Shown: positions 40,387 to 47,657 of the stretch, one piece after another
How positions within the stretch are numbered: the stretch's first letter is position 1
Layout of the letters: each line of letters opens with the position of its first letter
DNA from: a virus
IMG/VR virus record: IMGVR_UViG_3300002835_000319
Location: 1 to 47,657 of that record
Strand: one strand, 5' to 3'
DNA length: 47,657 nt
Notes under the pieces: model-generated
Told to the model about the DNA's origin: nothing
The model's database searches: none
What the model saw: the letters and a program-made list of their open reading frames with translations, nothing else
Program-made: the position numbers and the translations under genes

Positions 40387-41160
40387 ATGAAGCAAGTTAA
40401 TCTTGATGACTTGATGCAGTACAAAGCTACTGTACAAGGTGGAAACCAATTCTTAACATTACCTGGACCAGAAGCTATCCTTAGCCCTGTGTTTGCTAAG
40501 CTAGGCGGTAAGGTAAAACACTACAACTGTTATGTACAAGAACCTAACCGCAAAGCTGCCGATGTAAACAATGGCGAAGTTACTGCTGCCTACCAGTATG
40601 CTGACAGGGTACTTGTAGAAGCAGTACTTGATGATGATCTGCAAGTGTTTGGTACAGACAGGTATGAAACAGTTATTGGTATTATTTATGCCCATGACAT
40701 CAACAGACCTGTGATAAAAGCTTACTTAGGCTTTGAGAACCAAGCTTGTTTGAACCTGAGCGTGTTCAACCCTTTAGACATTACTGCTAAAGACTTTGCA
40801 GCAACAGACTTCAGTACTATCTATGACAACATTGATGTGTACTTGGCCAGTGTACAACAGCGCAAGTTACAACTACAAGAAGCTGTAAGGTTCTTGAGCG
40901 AAGAGAAGTTGAGCGGTGACAAACTGAAAGAAGTCATTGGTGATGTTGCCGTCAAAGCACACACCAGTATTGCCATGAAGACGCACTTTTCTGCGATGAT
41001 GGATCATGTGTTTAAATCTACAGGTAAGTATTACTCGCCACAAGGGGAACATACCAGGTATAACCTGTACCAAGCTTTTACGCATACCATTTCTAAAGAC
41101 AGGGAAGTAAGCCTGGCCAGACCTGATAAAGTTCTTGAAGCTTACAACTTCTTTAACTAA
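40387..41160 (+). CDS. Unknown 257-aa protein, DUF932-like at the C-terminus
   Basis: N-terminal half ADRVLVEAVLDDDLQVFG, helical middle (QQRKLQLQEAVRFLSEEKLS). EHTRYNLYQAFTHTIS recalls the conserved W-x-x-x-N-A-x-T region of DUF932 phage/plasmid proteins. High-expression codons. Overlap with next gene 1 bp. Function unknown. Confidence 0.7.
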   Translation: MKQVNLDDLMQYKATVQGGNQFLTLPGPEAILSPVFAKLGGKVKHYNCYVQEPNRKAADVNNGEVTAAYQYADRVLVEAVLDDDLQVFGTDRYETVIGIIYAHDINRPVIKAYLGFENQACLNLSVFNPLDITAKDFAATDFSTIYDNIDVYLASVQQRKLQLQEAVRFLSEEKLSGDKLKEVIGDVAVKAHTSIAMKTHFSAMMDHVFKSTGKYYSPQGEHTRYNLYQAFTHTISKDREVSLARPDKVLEAYNFFN

Positions 41161-41780
41161 TGCGCGTACAATTAGATAAGATCTATGTGAACCGTACAAG
41201 GATGTATTTGGCAAGGGCTATGCTTGCATATTTTGACAGGCAGTCTTTGTATAACGTGCAGATACTAAAACCTATTATGTGGGGCACATATGATCAACTC
41301 TACTTGGAAGCTAAAGGTATTAAAGAAGTACAGTATAAGTTGTTCTTACTTGCTGAAGTGAAGTATAAACCACAACGTACCGCACTTAAGGAACTACGTA
41401 CACACATGTATTATGAAGACGATTATCCTATGGATATCAAAAACACTAAATATGTGTTTATCGTATTCCAAATACCTTCAAATTTACATATGAGTTATAA
41501 CTCGTTTATGGAAGGTAGATTTTCAGAAATGTTTACGGTAAAAGAACTTGACAAGATGGGTATAAAAAAGTTTGAAGACAACGAACCTAACCCTGTCTAT
41601 GCAGTACTTACCAAGAAAAAACATCTGAAAGAAGTGTTCAGGCAGAGATTAGAAAAAGTCTTTGATGTAGAGATCAGTGAAGAAGACCTTGTTAATTCTG
41701 AACTGGACTCTTTCTTTGTACCTCCTACATACGAAGCTTTTAACGTTGACCATTATGGGCCAAAGATAAAAGAACAGTGA
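41160..41780 (+). CDS. Unknown 206-aa protein
   Basis: MRVQLDKIYVNRTRMYLARA start; LFLLAEVKYKPQRTALKELR and an acidic end. Paired with the previous gene by a 1-bp overlap and closed by a terminator. No family recognised. Confidence 0.7.
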   Translation: MRVQLDKIYVNRTRMYLARAMLAYFDRQSLYNVQILKPIMWGTYDQLYLEAKGIKEVQYKLFLLAEVKYKPQRTALKELRTHMYYEDDYPMDIKNTKYVFIVFQIPSNLHMSYNSFMEGRFSEMFTVKELDKMGIKKFEDNEPNPVYAVLTKKKHLKEVFRQRLEKVFDVEISEEDLVNSELDSFFVPPTYEAFNVDHYGPKIKEQ

Positions 41781-41794
41781 GTGTTTTATTTACG

Positions 41795-41825
41795 GTGGGG
41801 TAGCTTACGGGCTACCCTACTTTTT
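41795..41825 (+). terminator. Rho-independent terminator
   Basis: GTGGGGTAGC/GCTACCCTAC 10-bp stem (one G-U) with a TTTTT tail. Confidence 0.9.
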
Positions 41826-41837
41826 ACCTTAACGATT

Positions 41838-42710
41838 ATGAAACAAATAACAGTACTGAGGTCCCCAAGTAGGGGTACTAATTTTTATCGTATAGACAAC
41901 CCTATGCATTTTGTTAAGTCAGATGTCTTGATGCGCGAAGTATATCTCCCTGTAGAAAACTACATTAAAGTATTAACTGGAAGTTCTGCTTTGTTCGTGT
42001 CCATGCCTACGGATAAACATGCGTTGTGGTTGATTATGGCGGCAAGAGCTATGGACATACCTGTAATATGTGATGTCGATGATTTGTTGACAGCAGATTA
42101 TGGTGAAGCATATAAAGACCATTTAGACTGCCTGGACCTGGCAACGGTTATCATATGTGCCACTGAAGAATTACAAGATGTGTACATGCAGTACAATACA
42201 GTGTTGATAGAAAACTTTTTAGACCTTAAGTTTACGTCACAGAAACGTAAGTCTCTAAGACCTACTATAGTTGTACGTGGTTCTACAGCTAGAAAAGAAG
42301 ACTATGAACACTATCAGGATATGTTCGTAGAGATAGAACAACGCCTACAACCTAAGTGGTACTTCATGGGTTATACACCAACGTTTTTCAGACCTATACT
42401 TGATGAGGTCATACCTTTTTCAGAACCTATGAAGTTTTTCCATAAGTTGTGCGACATCAATCCACATTTTATCTTCCATCCTATTGTAGATACGCCTGTA
42501 GGTAGGTGTAAATCTAAAAGCGCATATTGGGAAGCAGCATTATGTAATGCACAACTTGTAACAACGGCAACATGGTGGAAAGGTGAAAACATTATTACCG
42601 ATGTAAAAGATATGGCATTGCCTGTAAAACCTGCTGTTGTAAACAAAGCACACAATAAAAAACAAATTGATAAATTTAAACAACTTATTTATGATTACAC
42701 TAGTGTATAA
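41838..42710 (+). CDS. Glycosyltransferase-like protein
   Basis: 290 aa from ATG 41838 after the terminator. IPVICDVDDLLTADYGEAYK (DxDD), ATEELQDVYMQYNTVLIEN and SAYWEAALCNAQLVTTA follow the GT-B pattern of phage family-1/4 transferases, where the DVDD stretch is typical and the last motif binds the nucleotide. Third glycosyltransferase of the window, far from the 8159-10373 cluster. Confidence 0.7.
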   Translation: MKQITVLRSPSRGTNFYRIDNPMHFVKSDVLMREVYLPVENYIKVLTGSSALFVSMPTDKHALWLIMAARAMDIPVICDVDDLLTADYGEAYKDHLDCLDLATVIICATEELQDVYMQYNTVLIENFLDLKFTSQKRKSLRPTIVVRGSTARKEDYEHYQDMFVEIEQRLQPKWYFMGYTPTFFRPILDEVIPFSEPMKFFHKLCDINPHFIFHPIVDTPVGRCKSKSAYWEAALCNAQLVTTATWWKGENIITDVKDMALPVKPAVVNKAHNKKQIDKFKQLIYDYTSV

Positions 42711-43116
42711 TTGGATGCAAACATTTCTGATACCTACCAACAGGAATACAGAAACAGTAGACCTCTATTCCAGACTCATCGAGGAAGAACATCAAGAAAC
42801 CAATGATGAGTTTAGTAGAGGTAGAAGTACTGAAGAACTCAAGGAATGTGTAGACTTGTTATGGGTCACTATTGCTAAAGTACTTTCATTAGGGTATACA
42901 CCTGAAGAAATAACTAAAGCACTAGAAGCTGTATATGAAAGCAACATGTCCAAGTACAGTAACACCAAAGAAGAGTTGGAAAAGTATATTACCCATCACA
43001 GTTTGTTATCACACAGTATCCAGAAAATAGGTGAAGGCAAATATGTATTGTTAAATCAAAATGGTAAAATTCAAAAAGGACCTAACTATCATGCAGCAAA
43101 AATCGATCTTAAGTAA
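42691..43116 (+). CDS. MazG-like nucleotide pyrophosphohydrolase
   Basis: 141 aa from ATG 42691 (ATG 42715 is an alternative). SRLIEEEHQETNDEF and ELKECVDLLWVTIAKVL give the E-x-x-E ... E-x-x-D metal site of all-alpha NTP pyrophosphohydrolases. ESNMSKYSN matches the N-x-S/M-K end. It would hydrolyse NTPs/dNTPs or lower (p)ppGpp-type signals. Confidence 0.8.
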   Translation: MITLVYNWMQTFLIPTNRNTETVDLYSRLIEEEHQETNDEFSRGRSTEELKECVDLLWVTIAKVLSLGYTPEEITKALEAVYESNMSKYSNTKEELEKYITHHSLLSHSIQKIGEGKYVLLNQNGKIQKGPNYHAAKIDLK

Positions 43117-43477
43117 TGTCTTACAGCTTATCTTGATGATAGGCGCTATCTACTTGTTTTCAAAATTTGCTTGTAGCAAAGAAGAAACAACCAGTGTAAA
43201 AGAAGAGAAAGTACAAAGTACCAATGATGCTTATGATTATGACTATTCCGTACACAAAGCTGAACGTATCTCGATTAGTGAACAGATATGTAGGAACCAT
43301 AGTAAAACACCTGAAGAACACTTTATGTGCGTACCTATGGTGCAAAGTACGGTGTCTTTTAAACTTGATTCGCTTTATACCGTGTTGAAAACACGTGTGG
43401 GCAATAAAGAAATTACACCGAGACAAGCTGGTAGTATCACTAATGATTATGTAAAAAGTTTATTGTACAAAAACTAA
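43091..43477 (+). CDS. Exported or lipoprotein-like 128-aa protein
   Basis: From ATG 43091, MQQKSILSNVLQLILMIGAI with YLFSKFACSKEE: hydrophobic segment, then a Cys that could be lipidated (imperfect lipobox KFAC). Polar remainder with two more Cys (QICRNHS, FMCVPM). Possibly an outer-membrane or periplasmic lysis factor such as an o-spanin, judged on topology only. Confidence 0.6.
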   Translation: MQQKSILSNVLQLILMIGAIYLFSKFACSKEETTSVKEEKVQSTNDAYDYDYSVHKAERISISEQICRNHSKTPEEHFMCVPMVQSTVSFKLDSLYTVLKTRVGNKEITPRQAGSITNDYVKSLLYKN

Positions 43478-43482
43478 TAACT

Positions 43483-43563
43483 ATGTTACCTTTCTTTATA
43501 GGTTATTTCTTCTTAGCATGTTTTATTATTTATTTATTCAAAAAATTAATAGACGATAAATGA
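43483..43563 (+). CDS. 26-aa single-pass membrane peptide
   Basis: MLPFFIGYFFLACFIIYLFK followed by KLIDDK; nearly all hydrophobic with a charged tail. The stop overlaps the 43560 start (ATGA). May regulate or escort the neighbouring membrane proteins. Confidence 0.6.
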   Translation: MLPFFIGYFFLACFIIYLFKKLIDDK

Positions 43564-44312
43564 CACAGTATGTACCAATGATCATTGCTGCTTTAGGTAT
43601 AGCAATGATCTTTATGATATTCAAATCTAAGTCTAAAGGCACAGATATTATTGATGCTATCCGCGATAGAAAAATAGTGCTTCAAGAAGCACTACTCGTT
43701 TTCTTAGCTGTCCTTGAAGGTTTGATAGCAGCAGACGTGGCTTTTTCAGAAAACATGAACTACTGGGTAAGACTCAGTGCGCACATGGCCATAGCTGCAA
43801 TATCTGTTATCTTTGGCTCTACATTGTACAGGCAATTTCAAGAACTATATGCTTCTATAAAACTTAAGCAAAGTTTTTGGATGGTGTTTAAAGAACTTAC
43901 CGATGTCTTCATGTCTGCTATGTGGACGGTGCTACCAGCATTTGCTAATACTTGGTTTATCGTTATGGGTAGGAAAACACAAGCACAAGCTGTTAATTTC
44001 CTCACTGCATTATTTAATTTTAAGTTTACAGATGCATTGTTAGCTTTAAGTGACGGCACTACTTTTATGTCTATGTTTATCCTTAGTGCTCATGTATTTC
44101 TACCTATATATTTAGGTTTGTTTGCACAAGTAAACGAGAGTGTAGATAACGTTCTTAAACCTAAAGTTGACAATACTAAAGTAGAAATAACACCAGCACA
44201 AACAAAACCTGCAGTGGAAAATGAAGATGACGATGATAATGAAGTAGAAGAAGAAGACATAAAAAAGAACACGGGCACTATCAGGAGCATGAGGCAGATT
44301 TTAAAGAGATAG
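43560..44312 (+). CDS. Multi-pass membrane protein with acidic tail; frameshift upstream partner
   Basis: 250 aa. Hydrophobic segments lie at about 4-20, 42-60, 70-88, 110-132 and 163-186, so ~5 membrane passes. The cytoplasmic-looking end is very acidic (ENEDDDDNEVEEED). Codons ATA AAA AAG at 44259-44267 place the heptamer A AAA AAG in the correct phase for -1 slippage. Without slippage it ends IRSMRQILKR at the TAG inside the stimulatory stem. Unknown function. Confidence 0.8.
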   Translation: MTQYVPMIIAALGIAMIFMIFKSKSKGTDIIDAIRDRKIVLQEALLVFLAVLEGLIAADVAFSENMNYWVRLSAHMAIAAISVIFGSTLYRQFQELYASIKLKQSFWMVFKELTDVFMSAMWTVLPAFANTWFIVMGRKTQAQAVNFLTALFNFKFTDALLALSDGTTFMSMFILSAHVFLPIYLGLFAQVNESVDNVLKPKVDNTKVEITPAQTKPAVENEDDDDNEVEEEDIKKNTGTIRSMRQILKR

Positions 44313-44318
44313 ATGCCC
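44261..44318 (+). promoter_or_regulatory. Candidate programmed -1 ribosomal frameshift signal
   Basis: Slippery A AAA AAG at 44261-44267 in 0-frame phase, 5-nt spacer, then a stem GGGCACTATC (44273-44282) pairing with GATAG-A-TGCCC (44308-44318), 10 bp with one bulged A. The 0-frame stop TAG (44310-44312) lies in the 3' arm. The -1 frame has a stop at 44240 and is then open to 44602. Confidence 0.7.
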
Positions 44319-44602
44319 TTAAAGAAATAGAGCCTCGTATACCGGACTTTAAGAATACACTTAACTACTGTACGAAACATATGTTTCAAGACTTAACTTT
44401 ACACGAAAGATTGTTGAAAATAAACAAATGGCTAAGTAAAAACTTTACTAATAGATCTGAAGTTTTAACGAAGGCTGTTGAAGTATGTTTACGTGCAAGA
44501 GATGCTGCTGAAAAAGCGCAAAGCGAAAGATTTAAAAACATAAAATCTAGCGAAGAAAAAGCTATGATTGCACATATAGAAAAACTTATTGAAAATGCAT
44601 AA
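44267..44602 (+). CDS. -1 frame extension; fused to the membrane protein by frameshift, or separate from ATG 44381
   Basis: 111 aa in -1 frame after the slippery site, beginning EHGHYQEHEADFKEIDALKE; the ATG at 44381 (MFQDLTLHERLLKINKWL) lies 38 codons in. The 38 upstream codons have normal charged-helical composition and no start codon, so they are explained only by frameshifting. A fusion would be 347 aa: membrane domain plus a charged helical domain (LRARDAAEKAQSERFKNIKS). Internal initiation may make the short form too. Confidence 0.65.
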   Translation, partial: EHGHYQEHEADFKEIDALKEIEPRIPDFKNTLNYCTKHMFQDLTLHERLLKINKWLSKNFTNRSEVLTKAVEVCLRARDAAEKAQSERFKNIKSSEEKAMIAHIEKLIENA

Positions 44603-44972
44603 GTATATCTTACATGTGTCTATGTTTATAAAAATAAGATATCAGTTTTGGCTCTACGATAATACTTTTCCTGAACTAATTTTATTAGAAACTGGTCATG
44701 ATCCTGAAAGGTATTATAAAATAAAACACGATTTATCACAAACAGAGTATGATGAACGAGTTAGATACGTAGAGCCAATACCAGGTATGTTTATTGAAGG
44801 CGTTGATGCTAGTAAGCTGGCAAGATCTGTTTTACTCAAGCTAGATCTCCCTGAAGAAGAAGCCGAGGAGATATTTACAGACAACTCTCTCTTTGAATTA
44901 AATGAGTTTTATTCTATTCTTAACAATTTAATCGATAAACTATGGCAGATCAAAAAGACCATCAAATCATAG
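44595..44972 (+). CDS. 125-aa unknown protein
   Basis: From ATG 44595, overlapping the previous stop by 8 nt. MHKYILHVSMFIKIRYQFWL, ETGHDPERYYKIKHDLS, then an acidic LDLPEEEAEEIFTDN. Next gene overlaps by 31 bp. No family recognised. Confidence 0.6.
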   Translation: MHKYILHVSMFIKIRYQFWLYDNTFPELILLETGHDPERYYKIKHDLSQTEYDERVRYVEPIPGMFIEGVDASKLARSVLLKLDLPEEEAEEIFTDNSLFELNEFYSILNNLIDKLWQIKKTIKS

Positions 44973-45217
44973 ATGTGTTATATGCACATGTAGAAGCTCG
45001 TTCACAAATAAAAGAGTTACTACAGCTTTTAGAACAGGCTAAAACCAATGTTGCTGGACTGGACAAAACTATTCTTCAGTTTATGTCTGACAATAAAAAA
45101 GACAAGATGGCAGTATACCTTGAAGGTACTAATACTATTGTAGTGTATTACCTTGAGAACTACAAAGCAGAAGGTCCTTTGTTACGCATGGAGGGACCTA
45201 TCCCTATGCTTAGTTAA
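44942..45217 (+). CDS. 91-aa helical protein
   Basis: MADQKDHQIIDVLYAHVEAR, then IKELLQLLEQAKTNVAGLDK (coiled coil) and a beta end. The last rightward gene; its stop is 1 bp from the stop of the convergent virion gene, with no visible terminator between. Confidence 0.65.
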   Translation: MADQKDHQIIDVLYAHVEARSQIKELLQLLEQAKTNVAGLDKTILQFMSDNKKDKMAVYLEGTNTIVVYYLENYKAEGPLLRMEGPIPMLS

Positions 45218-45218
45218 G

Positions 45219-47657
45219 TTACCTTGTTGCAGACTTATCTGATTCCAGTACATCAAATGTCTTACGGATATAGTATATACCAGGGATCAATGATACGGTA
45301 TAATGGAACTTACCCGCTTTCTCATCTCCTTTGTTAGCACCAAAGGGTATGGGGAAGCGGGCATCACCTTCACCAAAGAACACATCACCAGTCTCATCAA
45401 GAGTGTTACCTACTAACTTACGTGCTTGTGTAAACAATCCTATCAGAGGTATAGGGTTGGCAAACAACTTTTCGTATTCCATAGGATCATAAGTAAACGA
45501 CATTTCGGTTTTAGTACGGTTAAGTACCTGGAACATTTTATGCGTCAACCACATCTCTGCATATAGTTTCTCACCATCATCATCGTAATCAGATCCTAGT
45601 AAAAATATCATAGCAGTAAGTACCAGAAGTATTTCTATCTCACCAAGCATAGCTTTGATCTGACCTTTCTTCATTTCCAAGAATTGTTCATAGGTAGGGA
45701 ACATACCTTCCATTACTGGTGAGTTAGCATACTTCCTTTGAAAAGCAGCATACTGTGCCCTGGCTTTTTTATCATCAAACTTGTACTCATTACCTAACAT
45801 CCTACCTATGGTACCATAAGTAAGTAAGTCTTTGGTAACAAACTTTAATGAGTTACCTAGTGTCTCAAGCCAGAACATACCAGTCTTGATATCTTGCTCA
45901 CTACTTACCTCATCCCAGAACACCCTATACCTACCTTGTTCTGCAGTGTCAAGTACATTGTTGTACTTAAGACTACCAAACCTTTCCCTTACCACACCAG
46001 GCATCCAGGATTTAAACTGCATCATCAACCTGCCATAGATAGTTGTCTGCCAAAATGCAATCTCTTCTGAAGACATAGTACCTTTTATCCTACGTTGTCC
46101 AGCTCTTACCTTTTGTTGAAACTGTCTGGTAATGCGTAAGATGACATCATTATCACTAATCCCTTCAAAACTAAGTTCCCCATTCTCATTAATAGTAATC
46201 ATGTCACGTAATGGTTTACTACCTTCTGGTAAGTTAGCTAGCCTACGCACATTACCATTGCTATCTATACCATAGTTCATAGCCATAGCATTAGCTATGT
46301 GGTTATCTATCCTCTCATCACCATAACTATATGGTCTCATTAACAACCTCTGATTGATATACTGTTGTGCTGTAGAACTGTACAGGTTATCTTTTAAAAT
46401 ATTACCACCAGCTCTGTTAGTAACTACATCTCTGAGCATATCTTCACCATGTATACCAAAGTAATACCCTATACCATGGTATCTTTTACTATCTGTAGCT
46501 TGTAACTTCAGTGAGTCATTCCACTGATTGATATTAAATATCTGTCCTTTAGTAGCTTCTAACCTAGTATTCAACTGTGCTGATACATAACTAGCTGTTG
46601 CTGGTATAATACCTAAACCTAGTGTGCGTATAGAAAAGAAGTTTTGTAACTTGCTGATGATGTAGTTAAACTTTTCACCACCAATACTACTATCCATTTG
46701 TATACCATATAGGTGATAGTTAGTAAGTGCATTAAACACCCTATCTGTCATACTACCACCTACAGTCTTATCTTTAAGTGCTAAGTTATCTAGTGTTTCA
46801 AATGTCTTAGTACCCCAACCTTTCTTTTCATACTCAACAGTCTTTAACATATCCTTGATAGCTAGTATTTGACTTTCTATTTCAGACATGTACTTGTAGT
46901 TAAGTGCCATCTTAGCAAATAACCTGGTAGATGCACCTATATCCATACTTAGTTCAGCAGTAGTAATCTTGCCATCAGCATCTCTAAATGGATTGGTAAA
47001 GAATATAGGTACTTTAACCTCACCTTCAACATCAATATTCTGTTGACCAAACATGGTCTCATCTTCACGAATACTAAATGTTTTCTTGATATCCCCTAGG
47101 GCTGAATACAAGTCACTACGCTGTGCTTTCTCAACAATATCAGCACGTACTATAGGATAAAATAACTGTGAGTTAACAGCATCAAAACCTACCAGTTGTT
47201 GAAATCTGGAATTAAACTCCATCATCTTATCATAATATGCGCTAAGACTAGGGTTAGATTCTATTACACTATACTGTTCTGACTTATACCTCTGTAGTGT
47301 TTCTGGTTTAAGCTCTAACCAACTGTTACTAGCTTTTAACCAAGCTGAAGGGTGATTAGGTTTTCCAGTAACTTTATTAAGACTTAAGTCCCACTGACTT
47401 TCCCACCACTTCATAGCCTTATCTACACGCTCACCTTGATTAGGATACCTTTCCTTTAACGTAGCTTCATATTCTTTCTTTGACCTGGCATACCATCTCT
47501 GATATGTCTCACCATTTAAGTTCTTATCCCTTACCTTATAGGCATTGACCATGAAGTCTACATCTTTATTTTCCCTAGCTTCTTTCTTCTCTTCGTAAAA
47601 TGTACTGGACACTTTAGAATAGTACCTACCTGTTTTCTTGTTTATTAAGTATTTGTG
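45219..47657 (-). CDS. Large virion-type protein, C-terminal part (start outside the window)
   Basis: At least 812 codons, open to the right edge. The stretch upstream of the GTG at 47612 (HKYLINKKTGRYYSK) is in frame and stop-free, so the start lies beyond. A hydrophobic helix ILLVLTAMIFLLG lies near the end. FWQTTIYGRLMMQFKSWMPG and VRERFGSLKYN, with VRAGQRRIKGTMSSEE before, resemble the C-termini of giant internal or polyvalent virion proteins of large Bacteroidota phages. It transcribes leftward, toward the early region. Probably ejected with DNA; this is inference from size, position and composition. Confidence 0.7.
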   Translation of the reverse strand, partial: HKYLINKKTGRYYSKVSSTFYEEKKEARENKDVDFMVNAYKVRDKNLNGETYQRWYARSKKEYEATLKERYPNQGERVDKAMKWWESQWDLSLNKVTGKPNHPSAWLKASNSWLELKPETLQRYKSEQYSVIESNPSLSAYYDKMMEFNSRFQQLVGFDAVNSQLFYPIVRADIVEKAQRSDLYSALGDIKKTFSIREDETMFGQQNIDVEGEVKVPIFFTNPFRDADGKITTAELSMDIGASTRLFAKMALNYKYMSEIESQILAIKDMLKTVEYEKKGWGTKTFETLDNLALKDKTVGGSMTDRVFNALTNYHLYGIQMDSSIGGEKFNYIISKLQNFFSIRTLGLGIIPATASYVSAQLNTRLEATKGQIFNINQWNDSLKLQATDSKRYHGIGYYFGIHGEDMLRDVVTNRAGGNILKDNLYSSTAQQYINQRLLMRPYSYGDERIDNHIANAMAMNYGIDSNGNVRRLANLPEGSKPLRDMITINENGELSFEGISDNDVILRITRQFQQKVRAGQRRIKGTMSSEEIAFWQTTIYGRLMMQFKSWMPGVVRERFGSLKYNNVLDTAEQGRYRVFWDEVSSEQDIKTGMFWLETLGNSLKFVTKDLLTYGTIGRMLGNEYKFDDKKARAQYAAFQRKYANSPVMEGMFPTYEQFLEMKKGQIKAMLGEIEILLVLTAMIFLLGSDYDDDGEKLYAEMWLTHKMFQVLNRTKTEMSFTYDPMEYEKLFANPIPLIGLFTQARKLVGNTLDETGDVFFGEGDARFPIPFGANKGDEKAGKFHYTVSLIPGIYYIRKTFDVLESDKSATR

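Noticed and set aside
41568-41576. A second A AAA AAG slippery site (gene 41160-41780)
   Set aside because: The -1 frame hits a stop (TGA) two codons later and no stable stem follows.
43091-43563. Confident lysis cassette (spanin and holin)
   Set aside because: Topology fits, but the lipobox is imperfect, no endolysin is adjacent, and the 26-aa peptide is too short to assign as a holin.
1-47657. Integrase, attachment sites or insertion sequences
   Set aside because: No recombinase or transposase motifs and no flanking repeats of that kind were found; the window reads as a virulent-type phage segment.

Overview
The window is part of a large tailed-phage genome (Caudoviricetes). It carries a terminase large subunit, a portal protein and a scaffold-like protein on the minus strand, and a long plus-strand block of replication and accessory genes. 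The host is probably a member of the Bacteroidota. Start codons follow A-rich leaders instead of Shine-Dalgarno sequences, and a TAnnTTTG-type promoter element sits in the divergent gap near 8131. The combination of TerL, portal, scaffold, compact family-B polymerase, SF2 helicase, DnaB-like helicase, TOPRIM primase, AAA ATPase and UDG-fold protein resembles crAss-like and related large Bacteroidota phages. No sequence search was possible, so the exact family is inference.

Layout. 1-8099 (minus): head-assembly and packaging genes, ending left in a scaffold-like protein cut by the window edge. They run, in transcription order, from a winged-helix protein through a GroES-like protein and TerL to portal and scaffold. 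8100-8158: divergent promoter region. 8159-10373 (plus): two glycosyltransferase-like genes and a HAD (KdsC-like) phosphatase. 10374-10933: non-coding, with nested palindromes and a block of C-runs. 10934-15122: small genes of mostly unknown role, separated by hairpin terminators and structured intergenic RNA. 15190-15980: a cluster of aberrant tRNA-like elements and a structured RNA. 16010-23194: accessory genes, including a metallophosphoesterase, an FGE-sulfatase (C-type-lectin fold) protein and zinc-ribbon proteins.

23280-27504 is the most remarkable part: about 30 tandem micro-ORFs of roughly 30-61 codons. They are mostly stop/start-overlapping and share a C-terminal LK(H/Y)I motif and usually an upstream Cys motif. 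The codons for the shared C-terminus double as the A-rich start region of the next gene. From the first to the 24th unit, each unit lies in the -1 frame relative to the one before. An orphan copy lies at 38950-39075.

27516-43116: AAA+ ATPase, SleB-like hydrolase, PolB, SF2 helicase, DnaB-like helicase, AAA_24-like ATPase, possible SSB, primase, DHFR, UDG-fold protein, two PD-(D/E)XK nucleases, a glycosyltransferase and a MazG-like protein. 43091-45217: membrane and small proteins, including a candidate programmed -1 frameshift (slippery A AAA AAG at 44261, stem-loop 5 nt downstream) that would fuse a multi-pass membrane protein to the following ORF. 45219-47657 (minus): the C-terminal part of a large virion-type protein that stays open to the right edge.

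The rightward operon probably supplies early functions: replication, nucleotide metabolism, host take-over and sugar modification. The leftward genes form the late structural module.
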